Shown here: positions 18,544-26,971 of the stretch, one piece after another
Layout: each line of letters starts with the position of its first letter
Numbering within the stretch: position 1 is the first letter of the stretch
Assembly (NCBI RefSeq): GCF_012275515.1
Contig: NZ_JAAZQL010000003.1
Coordinates: 730,611-794,610 of the forward strand
Direction of reading: 5' to 3'
Source: Novosphingobium sp. SG707
GTDB lineage: Bacteria; Pseudomonadota; Alphaproteobacteria; Sphingomonadales; Sphingomonadaceae
Length of the DNA stretch: 64,000 nt
The notes under the pieces: generated by a model
The model's database searches: none
Told to the model about the DNA's origin: nothing
Seen by the model: the letters and a program-made list of their open reading frames with translations, nothing else
Translations under genes and position numbers: made by a program

Positions 18544-19218
18544 GGTCGGAGTGGTCGTGACCAGGCGCAGTTCTCCGACGGACGCTGACTGATCAGTCCG
18601 CGCGGCAATGACACGTCGGGTCGGGAGGTGGGAGGCGCCCATGATCCAGGCGTTGGTGGCCAGCATGCTTAATTGCGTGTTGTAGCCTTCGAGGAGATCC
18701 TTGACCAAGGCGACTGACATGGCCTTGGCAAATTGCTGAGCAACGACCTCGATCACAATATCTCACAGCGCGTTGGGTGTACTGCGTCAACAGGAACTTT
18801 TGAGGGCCTATGAGCTAGCGGGGTGATCCGGAAAAGTGACTGAAAAATAGTAGCTTGCAGAGTGTGTCCGACCTGATGAGGGGGCTCAGTGGAGGGGGCT
18901 CTCCAAACAAAAGTTTGATCGTTGTTCCGATTTCGGGGCAAAATAGCCATCAAAGAACACCGTGCGATAAATACGTCATTACCCCAATTAACGAGGGCCA
19001 GCCGCCGCCCCACCTAGGGAGATATCCAGAACCATCGGGGCTTGGGACGATCTGGGCGTTCCAACTCACCGACTATACGGCAGGTCCTTCACCCTAATCT
19101 AACACTCAACTTTGATCTCGGGGTGTCGGCGGGGGTATCGGCGGCGGTATCGACCATTTTCCTGACGCCGGGGGAATGGCTGACCTTCGCCATTCCCTCA
19201 ATACTCGCGGCGGAGGGA
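18544..19218. other. Non-coding stretch at the left edge of the prophage relic
   Basis: 675 bases with no convincing gene. A 79-codon leftward frame (18517-18756) overlaps the end of the ParB gene and has no recognisable content; an 86-codon leftward frame at 18753-19013 is similarly unsupported. The stretch holds a short tandem of GCGGGGGTATCGGCGGC-like sequence near 19128-19150. It marks the change from the plasmid-core operon to the phage-like segment. Confidence 0.4.
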
Positions 19219-19386
19219 TTACCCGGCGCGGAAGTGGAGCCCGATCAGGAAGCGCAGGGGGCCTGAGATAGGGGTTTCAGGCAGCAGATGCACCAAGACC
19301 AGAAAAATGGTCCATATGGCCGTCAGCACTGCCGTGACGATCAAAAACGCGATGAGGTATTGCGCGGCAATTCGTAATCCGCTCAT
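19219..19386 (-). CDS. Single-span membrane peptide
   Basis: 55 residues from ATG 19386 (MSGLRIAAQY...), with one long hydrophobic segment (YLIAFLIVTAVLTAIWTIFLVLV) and a basic C-terminal tail. It is the last member of a leftward run of five tiny ORFs (19219-20172). The frame continues upstream to 19443, but the internal Met gives a more typical topology. Possibly a phage-derived membrane peptide; function unknown. Confidence 0.5.
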   Translation of the reverse strand: MSGLRIAAQYLIAFLIVTAVLTAIWTIFLVLVHLLPETPISGPLRFLIGLHFRAG

Positions 19387-19516
19387 GGCGTTTGCCCTGC
19401 TGATATCGACTTGATGTAAGGGGCGGTAGCAAGGTTGGCACATGGATACCGCCCCACCAAGTTAGGATCGGCTTGGCGGGGTAAAGGTTACAGAAACAGA
19501 TTTGATGTCAAGGGCA

Positions 19517-19609
19517 TTACCGTGGGGCAACCGTCAGCATCATTAAGGTGAGCACTGCGACAGCCAGCCATGCTCCGATGGCCAATTGGGCCGGGCCGGA
19601 CAGTCTCAA
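19517..19609 (-). CDS. 30-residue hydrophobic peptide, TTG start, coupled to upstream gene
   Basis: A TTG start overlaps the stop of the upstream 35-codon gene as TTGA. The peptide is nearly one transmembrane helix (QLAIGAWLAVAVLTLMMLTV) with Arg at both ends. It is too short for ordinary gene calling and is supported only by the overlap and by its position in a run of small membrane peptides. Moderate to low certainty. Confidence 0.35.
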   Translation of the reverse strand: MRLSGPAQLAIGAWLAVAVLTLMMLTVAPR

Positions 19610-19713
19610 CGAAATGCCTCGATGATGCGAATTCCGGCCACAAACACCATCAGTGCCAATATAAACCCAGCCTCGATCCGGAGGCGGCGATCCTCGCGTT
19701 GATCCTGATCCAT
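19606..19713 (-). CDS. 35-residue charged-plus-membrane peptide
   Basis: From ATG 19713, preceded at 10 bases by GGAGG. It has a charged N-terminus (MDQDQREDRRLRIE) followed by one membrane helix (AGFILALMVFVAGIRII). The longer frame to 19818 overlaps the neighbouring gene and lacks a ribosome-binding site. Member of the small leftward gene run; function unknown. Confidence 0.5.
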   Translation of the reverse strand: MDQDQREDRRLRIEAGFILALMVFVAGIRIIEAFR

Positions 19714-19778
19714 ACGTCTGAATGACCTCCTAAAACAGCCCCTCCCGATCGCGATGGAGAGGGGACGCATCGAATTGC

Positions 19779-19994
19779 TCAAAGGTCTCTCAATATCTCC
19801 AAGCCAGAATTCGACCATTTATTATACTCAAAGCCTACCTTAGGTGAGGCACCTTGCCAGACAGCGACCTTCTCCGGATCTGCCCCTGCCTTTTCAAGAA
19901 GGCATCCTACGATCGGAATCAGGGTCATAAGCAGCGCTCGAAGGCGGTCGTGGTCCTTTTTCAATTCATCAAATTCAGTTTGTGAAATAGCCAT
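19779..19994 (-). CDS. 71-residue hypothetical protein with N-terminal coiled-coil-like helix
   Basis: Starts at ATG 19994 with a strong AGGAGG seven bases upstream; the longer frame to 20045 is therefore unlikely. It begins MAISQTEFDELKKDHDRLRALL, a heptad-like amphipathic helix, then a hydrophobic stretch (MTLIPIVGCLLEKAG) and a polar C-terminus. Of the small run, it has the best start signal. I do not recognise a family. Confidence 0.6.
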   Translation of the reverse strand: MAISQTEFDELKKDHDRLRALLMTLIPIVGCLLEKAGADPEKVAVWQGASPKVGFEYNKWSNSGLEILRDL

Positions 19995-20028
19995 ATTGGT
20001 AGCCTCCTGTTGCGCGCCATACAGGGGC

Positions 20029-20172
20029 CTATCGCTTGGATGCAATGACCTCCACCGCCGCCCGCGCCACAGCCTCTATCTCGGTGTACGGGCTACCCGC
20101 TCCATTACACCGCGCCGCCTCGCGCATCGCGGTAACCACTCTCTCCAGAAATTCTGGGTCAATCTGATTCAC
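20029..20172 (-). CDS. 47-residue hypothetical protein, GTG start
   Basis: Reads V(M)NQIDPEFLERVVTAMREAA followed by an Ala/Glu-rich helix ending IASKR. The composition is that of a real small soluble protein. It is the first of the leftward small-gene run and ends 35 bases before the next start. It faces away from the decayed holin/endolysin cassette, so the promoters of both should lie in 20173-20258. Function unknown. Confidence 0.5.
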   Translation of the reverse strand: MNQIDPEFLERVVTAMREAARCNGAGSPYTEIEAVARAAVEVIASKR

Positions 20173-20258
20173 GCGTCACTTTTGCGACAAATCAGGCCTG
20201 ATCGCCAGTGTCATCCATCCATCGCCCACGACGCGGTTTTTCTATGTCCGGAGAAACC

Positions 20259-20544
20259 ATGGCCGATAGTCCACCTATCCCGCCCGAGTATGTCTGGACT
20301 GGAGCGGGGGGCCTTCTGGGCCGCCTGATGTTTCATGCCCGAGAGGTCCAGCGCGGGCGCTGCAAGCCATGGTCGCCCGCACTGGGCATGGGCTGGGGCG
20401 CTTTGCGTCTGCGTCTGGGATCATCTGGCTATCCAGCCGTCCGCCACCGCCGCCATCCTCGCCAGCTACCTCGGGCCCTACACGCTTGATCTGCTGTTTG
20501 GCCGGGGTGCCGACAAATACCTGAGCGGCAGGCCCGCCGCCTGA
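20259..20544 (+). pseudogene. Frameshifted phage holin
   Basis: ATG at 20259 after CCGGAG. The first frame reads MADSPPIPPEYVWTGAGGLLGRLMFHAREVQRG, then GMGWGAL; after a one-base shift near 20400 the next frame continues to ATAAILASYLGPYTLDLLFGRGADKYL and stops at 20544. Joined, the two match the layout of small phage holins (N-terminal PPEYVW, two membrane segments, C-terminal charged end). A piece between the first helix and GMGW also seems lost. Not expected to function. Confidence 0.65.
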
Positions 20545-20556
20545 TCAGAGGTTATC

Positions 20557-21032
20557 ATGCCCATTATTCCGCCCCGACATTACCGCAGCTGCGCGCATCG
20601 CAGGCCAAATGGAATATCCCGACCGGCATCAGCCTCGCCCGATGGGCCCTTGACAGCGGTTTGGGCAAGTTTGTCAGCGGCAAGAACAATTATGGCGGCA
20701 TTACAGCCAAGGTGACCGAGACGAAATTCCCTCATAAGCCGGGAACGCCGCTGGAGCCCCTCACGCGCTGCTGGACGCACGAAGTCGTCAGTGGGCAGCG
20801 CGTATCGTGCCTGCGCCGGTTCAAGGATTACTCCAGCCCTGAGGACTATTTCGAAGCCCACGGCAAACTGCTGGCCACCGGCAAGCTCTACGCCAAAGTG
20901 CGGTCCGCGCTACCCGATCCCAATGCCTTCGCGGACGCTTTGACCGAGGTTTACGCCGCCGATCCAAAATACGGCGCCACGCTCAAAAGCATCATCAAGG
21001 CTTACAACCTGCGGAGTGCCGGCGATGTCTGA
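20557..21032 (+). pseudogene. Phage endolysin (glucosaminidase-like) with frameshifted start
   Basis: Downstream of a one-base shift near 20569, about 154 codons remain open: APTLPQLRASQAKW, ISLARWALDSG, GKNNYGGI, CWTHEVVSGQRV, FKDYSSPEDYFEAHGKLL, YAADPKYGATLKSII. This is the pattern of FlgJ/GH73-type peptidoglycan hydrolases of phages. The expected Met start (ATGCCCATTATT) is out of frame with the rest. The residue expected to be the catalytic Glu in A-L-E-S-G is Asp (ALDSG), so even a restored protein could be impaired. It is followed by an 8-base overlap with the next relic gene. Confidence 0.65.
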
Positions 21033-21289
21033 TCATAATCCGATTGTAACCGAGCCTTACCTCCGCAGCCTTGTCGGCCGTGATGGCTCTTTCGCGCCAT
21101 TCTGTCACTGCCGCCGGCATCTATGCCATTGCCAATGGCTGGCTGGATTAAGGCGGAGTCGATGGTGCCTTGGCCCTTCCGGCCGCCGCCCTGCCCGCCA
21201 TGTACGGCGTGTGGTCGTCCTATCAGCGGGCCAAGGCCCTCAAGGCTGCGGCACCGTTGGTGCCCAATGCCATCATCGGGAGCAAGTAA
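21025..21289 (+). pseudogene. Broken second holin-like membrane gene
   Basis: Three frames must be joined: MSDHNPIVTEPYLRSLVGR (from 21025), AAGIYAIANGWLD ending in TAA, then DGALALPAAALPAMYGVWSSYQRAKALK to a stop at 21289. Together they resemble the Pam3-gp28-like putative phage holin family (short, two membrane segments, basic tail). At least two frameshifts make it non-functional. Confidence 0.55.
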
Positions 21290-21290
21290 G

Positions 21291-21405
21291 ATGCGCAACA
21301 TCCGTATTGCCTTTGCCCTAGCGCTTGTAGCTTCCCATGGCAGCCTGCCACACTGCGCCGCCCAGTTCCATCGTCAGCGGCTTCGGCGTGGGAGATGCAT
21401 CATGA
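21291..21405 (+). pseudogene. Frameshifted Rz1-like lipoprotein relic
   Basis: Starts MRNIRIAFALALVAS and, after a one-base shift, reads MAACHTAPPSSIVSGFG before a stop at 21405. The joined product would be a tiny lipoprotein with an A-A-C lipobox, as expected for the spanin component of a lysis cassette. Spacing from the preceding gene is one base. The identification rests on size, lipobox and position. Confidence 0.45.
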
Positions 21406-21500
21406 GCGGCGACGAAATTCTGGCCATCATCGCCGCCGCGCAGCAGTTGGTGAACATCGTCATCCCAAAAGTGGGAGGGAAGAACGCTGTTCGCGGGTGA
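21402..21500 (+). CDS. 32-residue peptide at the prophage/yeh-operon junction
   Basis: ATG overlaps the preceding relic stop as ATGA and reads MSGDEILAIIAAAQQLVNI then IPKVGGKNAVRG. The last 40 bases overlap the end of the leftward SWIM gene, so the peptide is probably truncated at the junction where phage sequence was joined to the operon. Low certainty as a functional gene. Confidence 0.3.
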   Translation: MSGDEILAIIAAAQQLVNIVIPKVGGKNAVRG

Positions 21501-23481
21501 TCAGGAGGGCATAGGCGGCTGTCAACGTCCCCTCCGCGCCATCGGCCTTGCGCAGCAGAGTCGCCAGAACCGGCAGGCCAAACGCATCCAGCCGGTCCGC
21601 GTGGGCGGCGCGCGCGCCATCCAGCATGGCCGCCAGACCAGACCCCGCTTCCAGACGGTCGATCAGATGCTGCCAAACGGCATCAAGCGCAGCCTGCGTG
21701 CCGTCACGAGGAAGGCGGGTGAAGATGCGGTTGCCCGGACGGTGCTGCCGGAGGCGTGTAAGCCAGCTTTGCTGCTGGAGCCTGCCCGTCCACGTCCTCG
21801 GTTCCTGCCACATGGTCAGATCGATCATCGCTTCATTGCCAATGAGCGTGATCGGGGTGACAGCGAGTCCCTGCCGCCCGCGGCTGATCCTGACCAGCAC
21901 CAGCCCACGCCACCCATGCGTAAGGTTTGCCTCCAGTGCCTCGAGTGCGGTTGTGGCGCTTTCGTCATGATCCAATGTCAGTGCCAGCCATGCGCCGGTC
22001 TCATCGCAGACCGGCCAGACCAATTGCTGCGCGAAGTCGTCGAACCAAGGCGCAGCGGTTTGCACAGGTGCGATCAGGCATGCCACCGGGCCGCGCGCAG
22101 CATCGAGACCCAGTCCGGTCTGCGCCTTGTGGACCGCACGTAATTCGGCCCAATTGCGGACGATACCTAGGAGGTCGGTCGGCGGCAAAGCCTTCGTCTC
22201 GATGATGGAGGCGCGCGCTGCGGCAGGTGCGGACAGGCGGCCGTCTGCCGAGATGTTTGCCCCTTCCAGCGTCAGTCTTGCATGTGCGAGGGTCGCCAGT
22301 GGCTCCGCCTGCCACATCGCCTGATGTCGCCACGCCTCGCCAGGCATGAACTGCGGGTCTTGACCCGGGCCACGTGCGAGGCTCGTGCTGAGCCAGCGGC
22401 CGGTCTCCGCCTCGACGAACCACGCCGTCACCCCGCGCGCGCCGGTGGGCGTACGCCAGCGCTCGCCACCGCAGCCGATCAGATTGAGCGGAGCGGCCGG
22501 TTCGAAGCTGCGTCGTAATTGCCCGACCAGCGCCGCCTGTCGTTCCTGATTGCCGCGACCGAGTGCGTACGTCAGGGCAAAGGCCGTCGCGGTCAATTCA
22601 AGCAGGACGTCGGAATCGAACGACAAGGCCCGCTTGCGCCGCAGCCGGATCTGTGCGGCAATCGCGCGCAGCAAGGCGGCAAGGCGCGGCAAGGCATCTG
22701 CGCGCGTCGAGACCGACATCTCGAACAGCGATTCTTCGAGCGGCACTGGCGCAAGATTGAAGCCGAGCGCAGCGACCTCGGCCAGCTGGCAGGCAATACC
22801 GTTGAGAAAGGCGGGATCGGGCACATAGGCACACGCGGTATCCGTCGGCGCGTCCGCCTCGGGCTGGGCGTCTGGCACGGCAAGACCGAAGTGGCGGCGT
22901 GCACCCAACACCGCAGCAGCATGGAGCGCCTTGCGCTGCGCTTTTGGTGCTTTCGAGATGATTCCGTCAAAGCCCTGACCGCGCAGGATCAGAACAGGTG
23001 CCTCAAGGCCCTGAAGCTCGACAGCGATCGCGTTGGACTGCACGGTGACTGTCGTTGGATCCCCCGTAGTTTCGAGCGCAGCGCGCCAGCTTGCCTTCCC
23101 GGCCCAGCGCGCCAGCGCGGCGAGATCGAACGCGGACAGCAGTTCCTGCGGGTCTGTACTTGCGGCGCCCGGTTCTCCCGCTTCCTCCGGCGCTGCGTCA
23201 CCCGCTGCCTGCGTCAGCACGAACAGCACCGCCGCGATCCGATGGCGGCAGACAGCGACGGACTTGCAAGCGCATTGTGCCGCAGCTGGCCCGCGCGCGT
23301 CGAGCAGTACCAGATGGCCATCGGCGTCCACTTCGGCCTTGCCCGGTGACCCGCCGACCAGCCGCACCTTGCCTTCGTCCACATCGCGGTGGGCGCGGCG
23401 CACCAGCCCCGGATTGGTCAGCGTTGCCAGCGCAGTGTCGTCATAGGCCGCAAGGCTTTCGCGCAGAGCCGCGTCCGTCAT
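21460..23481 (-). CDS. SWIM zinc-finger protein (YehQ-like)
   Basis: 673 residues from ATG 23481, which overlaps the stop of the VWA gene (ATGA). The SWIM motif reads CACKSVAVCRHR near residue 70-80 and probably binds one zinc ion. The rest is alpha/beta without a catalytic motif I can name. The order, content and sizes of this and the four upstream genes match the E. coli yehI-yehL-yehM-yehP-yehQ set, where this is the last member. The C-terminal residues (SSLPLLG) lie at the junction with phage-derived sequence, so the natural C-terminus may have been replaced. Confidence 0.83.
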   Translation of the reverse strand: MTDAALRESLAAYDDTALATLTNPGLVRRAHRDVDEGKVRLVGGSPGKAEVDADGHLVLLDARGPAAAQCACKSVAVCRHRIAAVLFVLTQAAGDAAPEEAGEPGAASTDPQELLSAFDLAALARWAGKASWRAALETTGDPTTVTVQSNAIAVELQGLEAPVLILRGQGFDGIISKAPKAQRKALHAAAVLGARRHFGLAVPDAQPEADAPTDTACAYVPDPAFLNGIACQLAEVAALGFNLAPVPLEESLFEMSVSTRADALPRLAALLRAIAAQIRLRRKRALSFDSDVLLELTATAFALTYALGRGNQERQAALVGQLRRSFEPAAPLNLIGCGGERWRTPTGARGVTAWFVEAETGRWLSTSLARGPGQDPQFMPGEAWRHQAMWQAEPLATLAHARLTLEGANISADGRLSAPAAARASIIETKALPPTDLLGIVRNWAELRAVHKAQTGLGLDAARGPVACLIAPVQTAAPWFDDFAQQLVWPVCDETGAWLALTLDHDESATTALEALEANLTHGWRGLVLVRISRGRQGLAVTPITLIGNEAMIDLTMWQEPRTWTGRLQQQSWLTRLRQHRPGNRIFTRLPRDGTQAALDAVWQHLIDRLEAGSGLAAMLDGARAAHADRLDAFGLPVLATLLRKADGAEGTLTAAYALLITREQRSSLPLLG

Positions 23482-24611
23482 GCGATCCGCGCTCCGATCC
23501 ATTCGGCGAATCGATCCGGCGTGAGCGCGGCGATTTCCATGCCGCAACCCGCCAACCGTTCGGCCGTGCGGTGATCGTAAACAGGTGCGGCATCGTCGCT
23601 GAGTGCACCAAGACCGAGCATCGTGATCCGCGCCGAGGCCATACGTCGCACGGCCATGAGCAGGCGGCCGACCGGTGCTCCTTCCTCGAAATCGCTGATC
23701 AGCACAAAGATCGTCCGCGTTGGCTGCGTGACAAGGCTTTCGCAGTATTCAACTGCCGCGCCGATATTGGTCCCACCGCCCAATTGCACTGACATCAGCA
23801 CTTCGACAGCATCGTGCGCCTCGCTGGATAGATCGACGATGGCCGTATCGAAAACGACGAGCTTTACTTCGACCGAGGGCAGCGCAGTGAGGATCGAGGC
23901 CATGACCGCGGCATAGATCGTGGAAGATAGCATCGAGCCTGATTGATCGACGCATAGCATGATCGTCCACGGAAGGCGCCTCTGGCTACGGCCATGAAAA
24001 CGCAGGCGGTCTGCCACGATACGGCCGCGTTCGCGGTCCCAGTTCTTAAGGTTGTCGCGGATCGTCTCATGCCATGCGAAATTCTTCATCGCTTTCAGCT
24101 GGCTGCGGCGGAAGCGATTGGGCTTGCCCGCCAGTGCGGCCTCAATCCTGGGACGCAACTGTCGCAGGATTTCCTTAACCACTTTGCGCGTCACTTCTCG
24201 GATCTTCTCGCGCGCTGCCGGATTGGCGGCACCTTTGAACGCGATCAGCGCCTTGAGCAGATCGCGGTTCGGCTCCAGCGCATCGAGCACCGAAGGGTCG
24301 GAGAGCAGCTCGCTCATGCCCAGATTGTCAATCGCGTGAGCCTGCACCGTCTCATAGACCGATTGCGGGAACAGATCGCGCAGTTCGCCGAGCCAGCCGA
24401 GCGGTGTGAGGCTCGTTGGATCGAGCGAACCGCCTTTGCCGCCTGATTTACCGCGCCGAAGCCCGCGCTTCTCCATCTCGCGCGCATAGAGATAGTCAAG
24501 CGCACGATCGGTACGCATATCCGCGCCGGAAAGGTCGGCCGATGGCAGCGCGCGCTCGGCATAACGGCCTAGGGCAAGGCGCCAGCGGCGCAGGAGTTGC
24601 GGGTCAGTCAT
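23478..24611 (-). CDS. VWA-domain protein (YehP-like)
   Basis: 377 residues. A helical N-terminal half contains a Gly/Lys-rich segment (GLRRGKSGGKGGS) and is followed by a von Willebrand A domain from about residue 215. The metal-ion-dependent adhesion motif reads D-Q-S-G-S-M (in CVDQSGSM), with Thr in GGGTNIG and Asp in ISDFEEG, so the MIDAS looks complete. VWA proteins paired with MoxR ATPases act as substrate adaptors for ATP-driven remodelling. Both ends overlap neighbours by ATGA. Confidence 0.88.
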   Translation of the reverse strand: MTDPQLLRRWRLALGRYAERALPSADLSGADMRTDRALDYLYAREMEKRGLRRGKSGGKGGSLDPTSLTPLGWLGELRDLFPQSVYETVQAHAIDNLGMSELLSDPSVLDALEPNRDLLKALIAFKGAANPAAREKIREVTRKVVKEILRQLRPRIEAALAGKPNRFRRSQLKAMKNFAWHETIRDNLKNWDRERGRIVADRLRFHGRSQRRLPWTIMLCVDQSGSMLSSTIYAAVMASILTALPSVEVKLVVFDTAIVDLSSEAHDAVEVLMSVQLGGGTNIGAAVEYCESLVTQPTRTIFVLISDFEEGAPVGRLLMAVRRMASARITMLGLGALSDDAAPVYDHRTAERLAGCGMEIAALTPDRFAEWIGARIA

Positions 24612-26971
24612 GCAAGACCGTCCATCGCAAGGATCGCCTGCAATTCACGCTCCAGCGCAAGATTGGCGGCGAGATCGGCTTCAGGAATGTCCACCATCAC
24701 CGCAAGCCGATGAGGATCGGCACCAATGAGATCGGCGATTTCGTTCGCCAGCCGGTCCGTCTCGCGCGGATCAAGCGGCATGAGCGCAAGGCGCAAGTGC
24801 GGCAAAAGCGCGACGAAATCCGCCTCGCTCGCCCCAGCCACCACATCGTTGAGCGCAGTGATAATGACTGGCGTCGTCCATAGCAGTTCGCGCGCGATGG
24901 CGATGACGCCGCCGAGGAAGGCAAGCCGGTCAGCCGGATCGACATAACCGCTGGCCAGTTCGCTGCGCAGCCGTTGGTCAAGCGCGGCTGGGGCGATCAG
25001 GCCGCCGGTGAGGGCAAAGGCAGTGACCGCGCCTGCCAACATGGGATCAAGTTCCGCCTCGCCCAGCCTCGCCAGCGCTTCGTCGAACAGACCAAGGTCG
25101 AGTGGCGCGGCGGACGACCGGGCGAGTTCGATCAAGCCGCGCAAATCGGCCATCGCGGCGATGGCAGGGCGCAGCTGATCTTCTCCAATCCATGCAAGCT
25201 CAGGCAAGAGGGTCAGGATGCGGCGCCAGGTCGCAGCCATGATTCGGTCGAGCGTGGCCGTACCGGCGATGTCCAGAATGTCGCGACTGCGGCGCAGCAG
25301 CACGAGATCGGTAAGCGCTGCGATCAGCGAGGCGAGCCCCGGATCATCGAGGACATGGCGTTCGACTGCATCAAGCGCGGCATCCGCTGTTTCACCGAGC
25401 CCAGCCCGACACGCGGCGGCATAGAGATCGATCGCGGCGAGTGCGCTGCACCCACGACCAAGCTCGGCAAGCCCTGCAAGCTTCTCGACCAGCACTGTCG
25501 CGAGAGCTTCCATCAGTGTGTCCGCCACTTCGGACAACTCGATCAGGCGCGTCTCGACCTGCGGCGACCAGCAGACCGACCAGATTTCGTGCAGCCGATC
25601 GAGCCCCGCATCGTTGCGGAAATCAGGCCCTGCTGTGCGCTGGGCAAAGCCGGAGCCGATCAGCGCCAGCGCATGGCAGAAGCGGCTTGCCTCGCGGTGG
25701 CGAGGTTTGCGGTAGATGTCGAGCTCGCGCGTGCGTCGCTCGCCATCGGCAATGGTGAAACCAAGGCTGCGCGCCCGCTCACGCACAGCTTCGACAAGAG
25801 GCGGCGAGCCGGCGGACGGCGGCACATCGCCAATGGTGCTGCCGCAGAGCCAGATTCGCAATTGAGCGAGCAGCGGCACTTCGCCCAGCGGGATTTCGTC
25901 CTTGATAAAGCTTGATCGCACGGCGTCGATCACATCGTCGCGCGTGGGGAACGGCCGTCCACGCAGAGAGGCGAGGCGCTCGGCCTGTTCCACTGCGTTG
26001 AGTATCACTGGCAGACTCGGTGCCGCCATGTTGGTGCCGCGCAGATGCGCTGCAAAGCCAGTAATCAGCTCTAGTGCCAGCGAACCACCGCCAGTCCCGC
26101 GTGCCTGCCACAGGCGCTCGTAAAACCCGGGCAGCGCAAGACCGGCGCCGTAGCCGGCCAGCGCATCGAGCTGGCGCATGCCATAGCGGACAAGGTAGCA
26201 CCGGCCTGCGCCTGCCTTTGGCTCGACTACCGCGCCATGGGCAGGAGCGATCAGCGCCGGGGCATGAAAACCGCCTACCAGGACAACAATCGGTCCCTCG
26301 ATCGCCGCCCGATGCCGCGCAACAAGCGCGCGCATCTGCGCTTCGCGCGCCAACGTGCCGTCGTGCTCCATCGTCGCGGCGGAAACAGCACCGCGAATGC
26401 AGGCACAATACTGGCCGACATCCGCGAAGAAGCGGGCCCAATCTGCCTCGGCAATGCGGGCTTCGAACAACTGGTCCCACACTTCATTGCCGTCGCGGCA
26501 GCCGAGTTCCCGGGCGAGCGCAGTCACGTAGTCGCCGACACTGAACGGTTTCTCGTCTCCAAGCAGTGAACGATCGCCCGCGTCTTCATTGCCCGAGATC
26601 ATCGCCGGATCGGTGGAAGGCAAATCGATGAAATGCGCCGGAATGCCGCGCGCCGCCGCCGTCTGCAGCGCGATCAGTTCGGGGCTGTGGTTGCAGAACG
26701 GAAAGTAGCTGACGACGCGCCGGGCGCCCCCCCCTTTCTCCATGTCGCGCAGCGCAACGACCGCCACTGGCGCGCGGGTGCGGGGATCGCAGATCTGCTT
26801 GATCAGCGGTTCGAAATCCAGCGGCCCCTCGATCAGGATCGCGGTGGGCGCGACGGCCGCCAGCAGACACTCCAGTTGCGCCGCACAGGCAGGGCTGTGG
26901 TGGCGGATCGGAACGATCCACAGATCGCGTGCAGGATCGTGAAGCACGGGCGCGTCCACCGCAGGGCTCAC
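24608..26971 (-). CDS. DUF5682 family protein (YehM-like)
   Basis: 787 residues if translation starts at the GTG at 26971, which forms a GTGA overlap with the MoxR stop and matches the other junctions of the operon. An ATG at 27013 would add 14 residues inside the MoxR gene. The N-terminus reads IVPIRHHSPACAAQLE and LIEGPLDFEPLI, the conserved start of DUF5682, followed by YFPFCNHSPE. The His/Asp/Asn-rich N-terminal half looks like an enzyme-like domain of unknown activity; the C-terminal half is helical. It travels with MoxR and VWA genes. Confidence 0.83.
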   Translation of the reverse strand: MSPAVDAPVLHDPARDLWIVPIRHHSPACAAQLECLLAAVAPTAILIEGPLDFEPLIKQICDPRTRAPVAVVALRDMEKGGGARRVVSYFPFCNHSPELIALQTAAARGIPAHFIDLPSTDPAMISGNEDAGDRSLLGDEKPFSVGDYVTALARELGCRDGNEVWDQLFEARIAEADWARFFADVGQYCACIRGAVSAATMEHDGTLAREAQMRALVARHRAAIEGPIVVLVGGFHAPALIAPAHGAVVEPKAGAGRCYLVRYGMRQLDALAGYGAGLALPGFYERLWQARGTGGGSLALELITGFAAHLRGTNMAAPSLPVILNAVEQAERLASLRGRPFPTRDDVIDAVRSSFIKDEIPLGEVPLLAQLRIWLCGSTIGDVPPSAGSPPLVEAVRERARSLGFTIADGERRTRELDIYRKPRHREASRFCHALALIGSGFAQRTAGPDFRNDAGLDRLHEIWSVCWSPQVETRLIELSEVADTLMEALATVLVEKLAGLAELGRGCSALAAIDLYAAACRAGLGETADAALDAVERHVLDDPGLASLIAALTDLVLLRRSRDILDIAGTATLDRIMAATWRRILTLLPELAWIGEDQLRPAIAAMADLRGLIELARSSAAPLDLGLFDEALARLGEAELDPMLAGAVTAFALTGGLIAPAALDQRLRSELASGYVDPADRLAFLGGVIAIARELLWTTPVIITALNDVVAGASEADFVALLPHLRLALMPLDPRETDRLANEIADLIGADPHRLAVMVDIPEADLAANLALERELQAILAMDGLA

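Noticed and set aside
22519..23349. 276-codon rightward open frame
   Set aside because: Antisense to the SWIM gene; Arg/Gln-rich shadow.
24974..25915. 313-codon rightward open frame
   Set aside because: Antisense to the DUF5682 gene; no homology pattern.
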